From NCBI GenBank assembly GCA_927911475.1, contig CAKMPP010000132.1, positions 1 through 24,489 on the forward strand: a DNA stretch of 24,489 bases. The letters are read 5' to 3'. The DNA is from an uncultured Solobacterium sp. (GTDB lineage Bacteria > Bacillota_I > Bacilli_A > Erysipelotrichales > Erysipelotrichaceae). Shown in pieces: positions 1 through 9,162 of the stretch. The stretch's first letter is position 1. Each line of letters starts with the position of its first letter. The translations under genes were made by a program, and so were the position numbers. Under the pieces are notes generated by a model, which worked only from the letters and a program-made list of their open reading frames with translations, searched no databases and had not been told where the DNA came from.

Positions 1-350
1 CTCACAAGTTTGATTATTTGCTAAGCCACGCTCTGCAATCGCAATGACTGGTTTTCCATTAATGTTTTTGGTACATTGATAACTTTATCTTCTGAACTAC
101 AACCATAGATAGCATAGCCTTCTTGCCATTCATCATATGTGAAGTACTTTTCATCTGTCTCTGGGAAGTCTTTAAAATTCTTCTCAGTTACTTCAGAGTT
201 GTTTGTTGTAGCTGTATTGTTTTCTGTTTCCTTTGTTTCGTTTGTAGATGTACTTGTTGTAGTGTCTTGTTTTGGTTCTTTAGGTCCACATCCTACTAAA
301 CCTGCTAGCATTAGTCCAGCACATAATCCTGATAATAATTTCTTGTTCAT
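1..350 (-). CDS. LRR (BspA-like) surface lipoprotein, frameshifted, 3' end beyond window
   Basis: A lipoprotein signal peptide is visible: MNKK, a hydrophobic stretch, then a lipobox L18-V19-G20-C21, so the mature protein should be lipid-anchored on the outer face of the membrane. Residues about 27-57 are a Thr/Asn/Glu-rich linker. After a YFTYDEW segment the start of a BspA-type leucine-rich repeat appears (YAIYGCSSEDKVINVPK). The open frame then stops at 21-23, but the next frame continues as NGKPVIAIAERGLANNQ, exactly what follows in such repeats. One extra base in the T5 run at 65-69 joins the two and keeps the frame open to the window edge. The start at 350 has an AAGGAG site. The gene is 14 bases after the DUF5702 stop, so it is the last visible gene of the Tad operon and may encode a pilus-associated adhesin or surface protein (inference). 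Confidence 0.72.
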
Positions 351-364
351 AATATTTCTCCTTC

Positions 365-3300
365 TTATGAATAACCCTTTGTCTGCTTGATTTTAAATTT
401 AGCCCATTCCGATGTTTTAATTACATCTTTTGCACTACGACCATTAGCATCAAAAGACTGAATTAGTGGTAGCGTTAACATTAATGGATCAACTTTAACT
501 TCTCCCTCTAATTGGTAATATACTATACAATTATCAAGTTTCCAGTCTTTGCCTGTCTGCAATTTCATATTTCCTTCAACTAATTTACCTACTCTATTTA
601 GCAGTGTTGTATAAGATGAATTTCCTAAAGCTTGTTTTACAAGGAAGGCGTACATATAGTCAGAATAATACAATCCATGTGGATCCTCTGGTTTATGGTC
701 TTCTCCGTCATCTCCTTTAATGCTTCCGTTATCATTACCATTTAAATCAAGTGCAAACTTCCAACTATCGTATTTTAATTTATAGAATGTTACTGGTAAT
801 CCTTTTTTAATTACTTCCAAATCATTTGCACTTTCAATAGTTGCTAATGCTAATATCAAAATTGCTTTCGTAAGTGGTGCAGGAATAATACCCATAGTAG
901 CTGCTTGTATTGCATCTGATATTGTTTCGATTGCAATCGCAGTTCCGTTTGCTTTATCTGTAATTCTCCAGAAATTAATAAAACCAGATAATGTATTACT
1001 TGCAAATCTTATTTTAAATATATCACCAAATGAAGCTTCTAAATTTTCTTTTAAAGTAGCCTTACCATACAGACAATATTCTACTTCTGCTAAGTATAAT
1101 GCATTCTTCTCATTAGAAATCAATTGATTTGTTAGAGAAACATTATCTGTGTACTCAAATAGATTTAATTCCTTGAATGCACTTGAATATTTATCTTTCA
1201 ATGCATCCCAATTATCTGCATGTAATAATGAACCATTGGCCTTTTCTTCTCGCTTATACCAAGCCTCATTACTATATGTTGCATGCGAGAACATATCCAT
1301 AATATATTCTATTACAAATAACTTATCTCGAGCATCTGCAGCAACTTCAGTAATATCTCCATTAGCTACTTTCCCAATTAATTCAGCAAGTTCTTTTAAT
1401 TGTGATAGCATACCTCCACTACTTCCAACAGCAGGAAGTGTTCCAGTTCCTGGATCAACTAAATAAGAGTCATATCTAAGAGCACTCTTCTTTTTTTCAT
1501 CACCTTGTTTTGTAAATTCGTCATTCTGTTTCTTATATTGATCTACTTTTTGTTCTGTTGCGTAGGATCACCGAAATGTTTTTTTAATGCTGCATAGAGT
1601 GGAGGGATATGATCGGTTGGATTGACATTGTCTAAATTTGGATCATTTCCATTTACCTTTCGACTAATATCTTTCTTCTTATATAATTCACTTTCGGAAG
1701 GTTTAACCAGCTGATCGTTATATGGATTTGCATATTCTTTACCAGATGAAATTGACATTGTAATCTTTTTTCGTATCATTTGAAACATATGATTTAGTCG
1801 TGCTAATTAACATTTCTCCTGTAGAGACATCTGCCAGTTTTATATCACCAAATGTTTGCTTCTCTAAAGCATTTTTAGCATTTTCAAGAAGAGTGCGTGT
1901 GTTCTGCAATCTTTGCTTTAGTTCATTTAATGCTTCTATTGTAATACTCTTTTCAAGTGCAGCTATCTGTGCTTCTGGAGATTTTGGATCATTTTTTTCT
2001 TTATCTGCAATCCCTTCTATTTCTTGAACATCCTTTTGGCCATGTTCATTATTTGGAATTCCATGGGCTTTATTACTCCAATCATTCTTAGTGTTCACAT
2101 ATTTTTCAACTAGTTCTCTAAGTTTTTGAAGCTCTTTTAAATTCTTATATTTACCATCGATTGTTATATCTCCGCCATTGATTACAACAGTAAGATAATC
2201 AATCATTGTCGTTAGATTTGCAATTTCTTTAGAGTAGCGTTCGCTAATCTCATGTGTAAATACATCTAATGTAACATCAGCACCCATGTATTCTGAAGTA
2301 AAGGTGTATAATCTATTCTTTACTTTATTAACTGCATCTCGTCCACCTACAAGATTCATATATCTGGAAGTTAACGTTTGATATTCATCGTTACCGTCAG
2401 TTAATGTCCGTAAGAACTGCTTTCCATTCTTTCTTCTCTTTTTAGCTTGCGTTTTCCAGTCGCTTGGTAGAGTCTCACCTTCTTGTACTGTAAAATCTTG
2501 AATAACCTCCATTTTCTTCGTAACTTCAACCAAATCTTTAACCTGGGTTTCAAGATCTTCATCCAATGTTTTGCCACCAACTTGCAATGCTCTCTGAACT
2601 TCAATTGCATAGATAACTTCATTTACATCACTATCACTTGGCAACTGTTCATTAATTGGACGCATCTTATCACGAATTTGCTGAGCTGTTTGTGTAACTT
2701 TTTGATATGCTTCGTCAAACTCTCTAATAAGATCATCGTAAATATCTTGGGTTAAATAATACTTCCCTTCTTCTTCCGAAGCGATTGAATCCTTGACCTC
2801 TTTCTCCTCGTCAGTTTTCATTTCTAATTTTGTATTTGGTCTAAACTTTAACTCTTTAATATCATCTGCTGCAATATATCTTAATATTGCAAGTTCATTT
2901 GCCTTCTTGTAGTCATTCCAGATTTTCTTAACATCAGACTCTAACGATTCAAAATGACTTGCAAGTTCATTCCCAGATATACCAAAGAAATTCTCATAAT
3001 CCTTAACAACCTGCTGATATTTAAAGAGAACAAAATAAGTATTAAAAATTGCCTCCATTAACTCACCTTCAGCTTTTGCATATTCTTGTTTTGCATTTGC
3101 TGTCGGCTCATATTCCTCTGCCTTTTTAACCTCATTTGTTTGATTGCCAAAAACCTTAAATCGTTCTAGTAATTTTTGAACAATGACCGGAATTCCACGA
3201 TACTTCATGAATTCTACAATTTGATCTTCGATTAGTACTGGATTGGTTAACTTTCCATTCTCAGCAGCTGAAATTGTCGGTTCTTCTTCAAACGACATCT

Positions 3301-3682
3301 TCAAAAAATTTGATGTTTTTCCTTGTTCGCCATTAATCAAATTTCTGACTGCATCTATAAAGAGTGCAGATTGAGCATCATCTACTCCACTTTGTTTAAG
3401 CATCCCTACAAAGTATTTCTCTGCTCGCTTCATAAATTCTTCCGGAGATTGAACAGACGACATCATTCCATAAAATTCTTTCAATTCTGGGTCGTAGTGA
3501 GCAAGTATAGTATTTAAGGATAGATCAGCAGCAGAAACAGCACGCGCTTTCGCAAGTTCTACTCTACTTAGGTCTGTGAATACACTAGCGAACACAAGAC
3601 ATGGCACCAAGATTACTGTCAAAAAGACTGTAATAGCACCTTTTCTTAATCCATCTTTTTTCTTTTTTCTAAATATTTTCAT
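365..3682 (-). CDS. DUF5702-type large Tad-associated protein (TadG-like), two frameshifts
   Basis: Three consecutive open stretches (3682-1739, 1788-1543, 1545-365) read as one protein of about 1,105 residues once two single-base errors are repaired: one extra base in the T6 run at 1766-1771 and one missing base in the T5 run at 1547-1551. The N-terminus has a KGAITVFLTVILVP membrane segment followed by LSRVELAKARAVSAADLSLN and an YDPELKEFYG motif, the hallmark start of DUF5702 proteins of Firmicutes Tad loci. The middle is long, charged and helical. The C-terminal part (FYKLKYDSW, YSDYMYAFL) is typical of the DUF5702 end. ATG 3682 is chosen because GGTGAG precedes it by 6 bases; a GTG at 3691 overlaps that site. 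It directly follows tadE and precedes the lipoprotein. It is probably a minor pilin or tip-like component anchored by its N-terminal helix; the exact role is unknown. Confidence 0.75.
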
Positions 3683-3694
3683 TGTACTCACCGT

Positions 3695-4345
3695 TTAGTT
3701 TATAAACTTCCCTATTTTATCCGCTACATTACTAATCTTATCAGCAAATTCCATAACTTTTTGATTACGCTCTAACAAGTCAATGAACATTGACATGTTT
3801 CTGACAAACTCTGCCGGATCTCCTACAAGAATTGTATATTCATCATAATAATGAACTTTCAATGTTTTGTTTGAGAATGGATATTTAATTGGCATTGGAA
3901 TGTTGTAATCATAGCTAACTTTGATTTGAGACATAATAATTGAACTTTCATATGCCACATCAGGATCAATTGCATCAGGAGCGATACTCTTGATAATGGA
4001 ATATTCTTTGATATTACTAATTCTACTAATCAATAAGTCTTCCATCTCTTGTGCTACTTCGTTTCCATGTCCAGAAAGGATATGTCTATATGGCTTAATG
4101 GCTGCCTTATCTCCAATCTCTGATGGAATACCACCATCTTTAAGTATCTTTACCTGCATTGGATTTTCTGCAGCAGATGCTGCATCAATCGCAGCATGCA
4201 CAATCTCAAACTGTATACGTGAATGAATGTAATATATATTTCCCAGCACTATCATCATAAAGACCACAATAAAGACAATAGGAAATACAATTGTAGCCTC
4301 TACAAGAGACATCGATCCCTTTTCGGATTTTAATGTTTTGTACAT
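3695..4345 (-). CDS. tadE: TadE-like pseudopilin
   Basis: This 216-residue protein begins with a short basic cytoplasmic segment, then the TadE signature: KGSMSLVEATIVFPIVF at about residues 9-25, continuing as a hydrophobic helix to about residue 37. The conserved Glu inside the helix start and the Gly just before it resemble the class III prepilin cleavage region of TadE/TadF proteins, which in the known systems are processed by a prepilin peptidase. The remainder is a soluble extracellular domain without recognised motifs. The ATG is preceded by AGAAGGAGG. It sits between the Flp pilin and the DUF5702 gene and ends 12 bases before the DUF5702 start. Known TadE proteins are minor pilins needed for pilus assembly; that role here is inferred from family and context. 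The frame is intact. Confidence 0.8.
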   Translation of the reverse strand: MYKTLKSEKGSMSLVEATIVFPIVFIVVFMMIVLGNIYYIHSRIQFEIVHAAIDAASAAENPMQVKILKDGGIPSEIGDKAAIKPYRHILSGHGNEVAQEMEDLLISRISNIKEYSIIKSIAPDAIDPDVAYESSIIMSQIKVSYDYNIPMPIKYPFSNKTLKVHYYDEYTILVGDPAEFVRNMSMFIDLLERNQKVMEFADKISNVADKIGKFIN

Positions 4346-4384
4346 CGAAATTCCTCCTTCTAAGTGCTGCTAAACTCTATAGAA

Positions 4385-4406
4385 GCCCGCCTGCGTTTAG
4401 ACGGGC
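4385..4406 (-). terminator. GC-rich intercistronic hairpin between flp and tadE
   Basis: On the minus strand GCCCGTC and GGCGGGC form a 7-bp stem (one G-U pair) with an 8-base loop, 15 bases after the Flp stop. The following bases, TTCTATAG, are not a clean U-run, so it is more likely a leaky terminator or an mRNA-stabilising hairpin that keeps pilin mRNA above that of downstream genes than a full stop. It is much more GC-rich than its surroundings. Confidence 0.5.
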
Positions 4407-4421
4407 ATGTGTAAAGCGGTT

Positions 4422-4636
4422 TTACTGAACAGCTTCTTTAGCTTTTTCGTTCATTGTTTCGAATAAGCTATCTAACAATGCACCAATTTGTTTTCTAAAT
4501 AACGCTGCTAATACCAGAGCGATTGCAATCAAAACAACGATTACAACTAAGTCAACAGCACCCTTCTCTTCTTTCATAAAAAGAGTCAAATGCGTTTTTA
4601 GCTCTGATTAAAGTAACATTTAATCAAATCCATCAT
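4422..4636 (-). CDS. Flp1-like type IVb major pilin, two frameshifts
   Basis: This short gene encodes the probable major pilin. The clean open part from ATG 4577 gives 51 residues: KEEKGAVDLVVIVVLIAIA, a hydrophobic helix, then LFRKQIGALLDSLFETMNE. This matches Flp1-like pilins of Firmicutes Tad loci, which have an EEKG motif before a single helix and an amphipathic tail. No ribosome site precedes ATG 4577. A good AAAGGAGAAGG lies about 6 bases before ATG-ATG at 4636. Removing one base from the A5 run at 4578-4582 and one near 4610-4612 links that start to the pilin, giving 70 residues with the usual leader MMDLIKCYLIRAKNAF. It lies 25 bases after the corrected end of tadC and before tadE, the standard place for the pilin. 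Confidence 0.75.
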
Positions 4637-4661
4637 GTCTTTCCTTCTCCTTTCATTAGAC

Positions 4662-5536
4662 TCACAATCCAATATTGCTGAAAATCGGTACCACTACCAT
4701 TATTAATATTGCAATGAATATCAATAGCATTGGCAACAGCAATTTACTATTTGCAGCTTCGCCTTTACGACGAAGATACTGCTGTTTTAATTTCCATTGT
4801 TCTTTACTCTGTTGAATTAACATCATCGTTAAATCTTTATTACCCTTGTTAAACCCTGAACAATGGTGGAGATAAACTTCTTTACCTCCTGTACCATGGA
4901 GCGTTGTCCGAACTCATATAAAGCATCTACTTCCGGTATGCCGTTATTCATGTTATCAACACTAATCTTCATTTCTCCGTAAAGAACACCCTCATTAGAG
5001 TTTGCTACCTTTTCCCAGGCTTCATGAAGCGTCATACCTGCGTTAACTAGTAACGCCAGCTTTGATATAACTTCGGTAAATTCATCCAGCATCTCATCTG
5101 AGCGCTTCTGGATTTTTTCTTTCATTACCGTTCCATAGTAATAGAATGCTACACCGCCTATAACCATGCACAATAAGAACATGGATAAACTTCTAGTAAA
5201 GCAATATAGCGGCATCGCGAATGTCATTAACGTTAACATCATCGTGAATCGTTGTGCATATGACACTCTCAAGTAGTAATCAATATATTTCTCGCCATAT
5301 AAAATCGCGATTTGTTTTCTAACTTCTCTATCTTCCTTACGACGGAAGTCTAGCCCCAACATATTTACCAATGCATATCCCACAAAATACAATTCATGCA
5401 TTGGATAATCTTCATCTCCTAAAGTTGCAAATAACGCTGCATCTTTCTTCCCCTTGAAATAAAGATATATATAGAACAGAAGAAATAGGATGCCTATCGC
5501 AATGACGACAATATCAGTTATTGTAAAAAACCCCAT
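4662..5536 (-). CDS. tadC: TadC-like platform protein (type II secretion F family), one frameshift
   Basis: The open stretch from ATG 5536 codes an N-terminal membrane helix, a second and third helix near residues 100-135, then a GspF-like cytoplasmic helical domain containing VNAGMTLHEAWEKV. It breaks off at 4829. Adding one C in the C3 run at 4843-4845 continues the frame through GNKDLTMMLIQQSKEQWKL and a last membrane helix (LLLPMLLIFIAILIMVVVPI) to a TGA at 4662-4664, for 291 residues, the family length. The start has a GGAGGG site. The protein pairs with TadB to form the inner-membrane platform on which the TadA ATPase acts. It follows tadB by 13 bases. Confidence 0.82.
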
Positions 5537-5549
5537 ATTCCCTCCATCA

Positions 5550-6468
5550 TTAAATCTTAATATCTACAATCTTCTTCGCCATCATGTACGCTACGATGAC
5601 AATCGTAATTCCGACAATCTCTGACACAAGACCAGAAACAGAAGCGTAGTTATTTGCGAAATCTGTACTTGTAAGCTTCATAACAACAATCATTGCTAAC
5701 GGAAGTACAAGCATCATATTCAACTCAATCTTTGTACCAGCGTACATTGTAATAATATCTTCTCGAACCGTAATTTTGTCACTAATGACATCGTAAGTAT
5801 TACGAATAACTTCTTTGATGTTACCACCCTTGCGGTAACAGATTTCAAATACATTCGTAAAGTCCGCAATATCATCAATACCACTTCGATCAGCGAAGTC
5901 TTTTAGTAATTCTTCTAATGTAATACCGTTAATCAACCCTGTATTAATCACTTCTAATTCATTCATGATCATCGCACCAGATTCATACTGATTTCCCAAA
6001 TCGGCATATGAACTCTTAAATGCATCCGTTACGTTTTTACCGGCATTTAACGAAGTTGTTAATGCTTCAAGCATATCTCTAAATTGTAATGTCAATTGAC
6101 GCTTACGATTTTCACAGAGCTGCTTTGTACGAATTGGCAAGTAGAAACGAGCTGCCAATGTGCCAAACACAACAAATAACAGAATATCAACAATCAATGT
6201 TAGTTTTGTTGCTACACCAAATTCATCTTTAAACTGGCCACCAAAGAAGGCATAGCCTGCAAGGCCACCTACTACAAACCCAAGTAATATATACAGAATC
6301 GTTTCCTTCTTTGTCATGTAATAAACTTTATAATTTAATGTCTGTATGTTTGTCTTTGAGCGATAGTACTGCGGTTCCTTCTCAACAGCAGGCTTCTTTA
6401 CTTTTGCCTTTGGCTGTTCTTTTGGTTTTTCTTCTTTTTTTCTTAAAGTTAAACAGCGGTTTCATCAT
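5550..6468 (-). CDS. tadB: TadB-like platform protein (type II secretion F family), one frameshift
   Basis: The clean part (from 6317) has two N-terminal membrane helices, a GspF-type domain (LTTSLNAGKNVTDAFKSSY, then YRKGGNIKEVIRNTYDVI), and two C-terminal helices. The real start is probably the ATG-ATG at 6468-6463 inside the end of tadA, where GGAGGT lies two bases upstream of the first ATG and five upstream of the second. Translation from there gives MMKPLFNFKKK, and deleting one base of the T7 run at 6435-6441 joins it to a Lys/Glu/Pro-rich cytoplasmic segment and then to the conserved body, for 305 residues. The 20-base overlap with tadA fits translational coupling. With TadC it forms the membrane platform of the pilus machine. 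Confidence 0.82.
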
Positions 6469-7720
6469 CTACCTCCAATAAAGCAGGCAGTTTTATTCCG
6501 GCCAGCTGGAACTTCTTAGTCTTAACAAATTTATTCTTAGTACGTTTTAGTTCACCCACAACATGTTCTGCTGAAGTTCCTTCACCTTCTACGAACGTGA
6601 AGATTGGGTTTAACATATATTCCCCATTTGCATTTACACCTAAAACCTCTGTAATTTCCATTGTCTTACGAGAGTGATCACGTAAACGGGATAGGTGAAT
6701 CACAATATCCAATGCACTACCAATCTGCTGGCGAATCGCCATTAATGGTAAACCTTCTGCACCTTGTAGCACCATGGTTTCCAAACGATTCATCATATCG
6801 AAAGTAGAGTTAGCGTGACCTGTAGATAAACTTCCATCATGTCCAGTATTCATCGCCTGTAACATATCTAGCGCTTCTCCACCACGAACCTCACCTACAA
6901 TGATTCTATCTGGTCTCATACGTAAACTAGATTTAATCAAGTCTCTGATGTTTACTTCACCGGCACCAGATGAGTTAGCGTTTCTTGTCTCTAGACTAAC
7001 TAAGTTCTGTACACCTTCAATCTGCAATTCCGCAGAGTCTTCGATTGTAATAATACGTTCATCTTTTGGAATGAAGTTAGATAGAGCGTTCAAGAATGTT
7101 GTCTTACCTGAACCAGTACCACCACATACAAAGATGTTATAACGTGCTTGAATCAATAACTCTAATAAACTTGCAATCCCTTCGTTCAACGAACCATATT
7201 CAATCAATTTCTTCATTGTCATCGGTTCTTTTGAGAACTTACGAATTGTTACGATAGATCCATTTAATGAAATTGGAGGTAATACAACGTTTACACGTGA
7301 ACCATTTGGTAAACGTGTATCGACGATAGGGTTCGCCTCTGTAACTTCACGACCTGCTTGTGCAACGATACGCTGAATAACATCACGTAGTTTACGTTCA
7401 CTTTCAAAGGTGCGTTCAATCTTTCTTACCTTACCTGCTTCTTCGACGAAAATATTCTTTGGTCCGTTAATCATGACTTCAGTAATGTTGTCATCTGTCA
7501 TGATGGAATCCAACAAACCAAATCCACGGATAGAAGAATAAATTTGTTCAGCGATCGCTACTCGTTGTTCGATAGAAACATATACGTTCGCTAGTCTGAT
7601 TTCTACTAGATTTTCAATTTTTTCGCGCAGTTCATTATCTGATAATTCCTTCAAAGGGAAATTATTCATTACTTCATTTTTTAATCGCTCGACAAACTGT
7701 TCAAGTTCTTCCGCTCTCAT
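6449..7720 (-). CDS. tadA: TadA/CpaF secretion ATPase
   Basis: This 423-residue hexameric ATPase of the type II/IV secretion superfamily powers Tad pilus assembly at the cytoplasmic face. Walker A is GGTGSGKT at about residues 200-207, the Asp box is IITIEDSAEL at about 223-232, Walker B is RIIVGEVRGGEALD near 272-285, and the His box is HDGSLSTGHANS near 294-305. The N-terminal ITEVMINGPKNIFVEE segment is the usual CpaF-type N2 domain. ATG 7720 is preferred over a TTG 18 bases upstream, because the GGGGGA site lies between them. It follows tadZ by 32 bases and overlaps tadB. The frame is intact, and this is the most secure call of the pilus locus. Confidence 0.95.
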   Translation of the reverse strand: MRAEELEQFVERLKNEVMNNFPLKELSDNELREKIENLVEIRLANVYVSIEQRVAIAEQIYSSIRGFGLLDSIMTDDNITEVMINGPKNIFVEEAGKVRKIERTFESERKLRDVIQRIVAQAGREVTEANPIVDTRLPNGSRVNVVLPPISLNGSIVTIRKFSKEPMTMKKLIEYGSLNEGIASLLELLIQARYNIFVCGGTGSGKTTFLNALSNFIPKDERIITIEDSAELQIEGVQNLVSLETRNANSSGAGEVNIRDLIKSSLRMRPDRIIVGEVRGGEALDMLQAMNTGHDGSLSTGHANSTFDMMNRLETMVLQGAEGLPLMAIRQQIGSALDIVIHLSRLRDHSRKTMEITEVLGVNANGEYMLNPIFTFVEGEGTSAEHVVGELKRTKNKFVKTKKFQLAGIKLPALLEVDDETAV

Positions 7721-7752
7721 ATTCCCGTTATCCCCCAATCATTGTTTATTGT

Positions 7753-8802
7753 TTATAGAATGTGATCGAATACATCTAACTTGGATACCCAAGAAACAAC
7801 TTGTGCTCTATGATCACCTTTCACCTTATTGATATAACCAATAACCTGTACATCATTCATCTCTGCAGCGTTAGACTGGCTTCCAAACTTGGAGTAAAGA
7901 ACCTTTGTCTTACGCATAAGATGTTCAACTTTGTTATCACTGATATTTTGTAATTCAAATAACTTATTCTGTAGTTTATTTCTGCCGATTTCAGTTCCAT
8001 CTGCAATCATCACTACACAATCAGCCAATTCAAATAATGTATCTCTAATTTCATCAGAGCATACATCTGTATCTACGATTACACGGTCATAATTCCCCGA
8101 ATTACAAATGACGTGTAATAGTGTCTTAACATCTTCAGACTTCATTTCATTAAAATCCATGATTGTCTTAAATGGAGCATAATACGCAACACCCTTATCA
8201 TTGGATACATATGCCTCTAACTTTAGACTTAAATTTGCACGATTACTCTTAATCGCATACAAGACTTCTGAAAGTGTTGTGTTTGAATCCTGTACAAGTA
8301 CATCTTTTGTATAACCATTCTTCTCTAAATCTAAATAGAAAACTTTATGTCCCTGTTCAGCCATGTGTAGCGCAGATCCAATCGCAGCTGTGGAAGTACC
8401 TAAACCACCACTCGCTCCATGGAATAAAATAATAGGACTTTGAGAACCCGACAAACTATATGAAACCTTTGTATCAAGTTCAGCACATAAGCTTTTAACT
8501 TCTTTGCAAATGAGATCGACACGTTGGTATTTACATACTGCAGGGAATCCACTCACTTCAGTAATGTCTAATGATTCTGTCAAACACGCAACCTGTGTAT
8601 TCTCTCTTCTTAAATCATCCCCTAAGAATTCTTCGTTTACTAAAACGACATCCATTCTTTGATTCTTGAAAATTTCAATAAATGCATCCCGCTTCGAGAA
8701 TGTGTATATCTCAATTTCATTTGGATACTTCTTATTAAACACAGAAGAGATTTTACTTAAATACTTCTCATCCGTATCAACCATTGCTAACTTGATCTTC
8801 AT
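7753..8802 (-). CDS. tadZ: TadZ/CpaE-like ParA/MinD-family localisation protein
   Basis: This 349-residue protein has an N-terminal receiver-like fold (MKIKLAMVDTDEKYL, then MDVVLVNEEF), lacking a full phosphoacceptor set, and a ParA/MinD-type domain. Its P-loop reads HGASGGLGTSTAA near residues 128-140, so the usual lysine after the second glycine pair is Thr. Loss of that lysine is common in CpaE/TadZ proteins. The motif KVFYLDLEKNGYTKD follows, and VIVDTDVCSDE is the Walker B-like strand. ATG 8802 is chosen because the GGGAGG site lies inside the seven codons of the longer ORF. In known Tad systems TadZ places the machinery at a cell pole. It is the first gene of the operon, behind a possible promoter at 8826-8854. 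Confidence 0.85.
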   Translation of the reverse strand: MKIKLAMVDTDEKYLSKISSVFNKKYPNEIEIYTFSKRDAFIEIFKNQRMDVVLVNEEFLGDDLRRENTQVACLTESLDITEVSGFPAVCKYQRVDLICKEVKSLCAELDTKVSYSLSGSQSPIILFHGASGGLGTSTAAIGSALHMAEQGHKVFYLDLEKNGYTKDVLVQDSNTTLSEVLYAIKSNRANLSLKLEAYVSNDKGVAYYAPFKTIMDFNEMKSEDVKTLLHVICNSGNYDRVIVDTDVCSDEIRDTLFELADCVVMIADGTEIGRNKLQNKLFELQNISDNKVEHLMRKTKVLYSKFGSQSNAAEMNDVQVIGYINKVKGDHRAQVVSWVSKLDVFDHIL

Positions 8803-8825
8803 AAGTTCGCCTCCCTTATCCATCT

Positions 8826-8854
8826 ATTTTAATGCAATTTAATATATGATTCAA
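8826..8854 (-). promoter_or_regulatory. Possible sigma-A promoter of the tad operon
   Basis: On the minus strand TTGAAT (8854-8849), a 17-base spacer and TAAAAT (8831-8826) stand just upstream of tadZ. The predicted start would leave a leader of about 20 bases that contains the GGGAGG ribosome site. The -35 box matches the consensus in 4 of 6 and the -10 box in 5 of 6. In such AT-rich DNA this could arise by chance. Confidence 0.4.
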
Positions 8855-8994
8855 AGTTAATTTTGATATCCTGTTGTACTTTTTACATTAAATTCAATTT
8901 GTTGTATTCTACATTTTTTTCGGCAGTTAAATTTCAGCCCATTAATACTAGCTTTTTGGCATCACCTAACTTTTTCAATCAGTTTTCATTTATT

Positions 8995-9006
8995 ACAGTT
9001 TCCAAA
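8995..9006 (-). repeat. 12-bp direct repeat, copy nearest tadZ
   Basis: TTTGGAAACTGT on the minus strand is identical to the copy at 9151-9162, 156 bases away in the same orientation. It could be a regulator site upstream of tad; no dyad symmetry is visible, and chance is not excluded. Confidence 0.3.
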
Positions 9007-9150
9007 ACTAATTTTATTAATATTTTATTAAGTACCCCCCCAAGTAATGAATTTATACTCTAAAAATCATAATAGCAACGCCATTTTTATAAAGTTTTTT
9101 ATTCACTCACATTTGCGGAGTTATAATATATTATTTGTGATTTTTTAGTG

Positions 9151-9162
9151 ACAGTTTCCAAA
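9151..9162 (-). repeat. 12-bp direct repeat, copy farther from tadZ
   Basis: This is the second exact copy of TTTGGAAACTGT. The bases on either side differ from the first copy, so the conserved block is limited to these 12 positions. Confidence 0.3.

Noticed and set aside
8863..9063. Small plus-strand ORF of 66 codons in the intergenic region
   Set aside because: It has no clear ribosome site, its Phe/Asn/Ser-rich composition is typical of translated AT-rich DNA, and it resembles no family I know.
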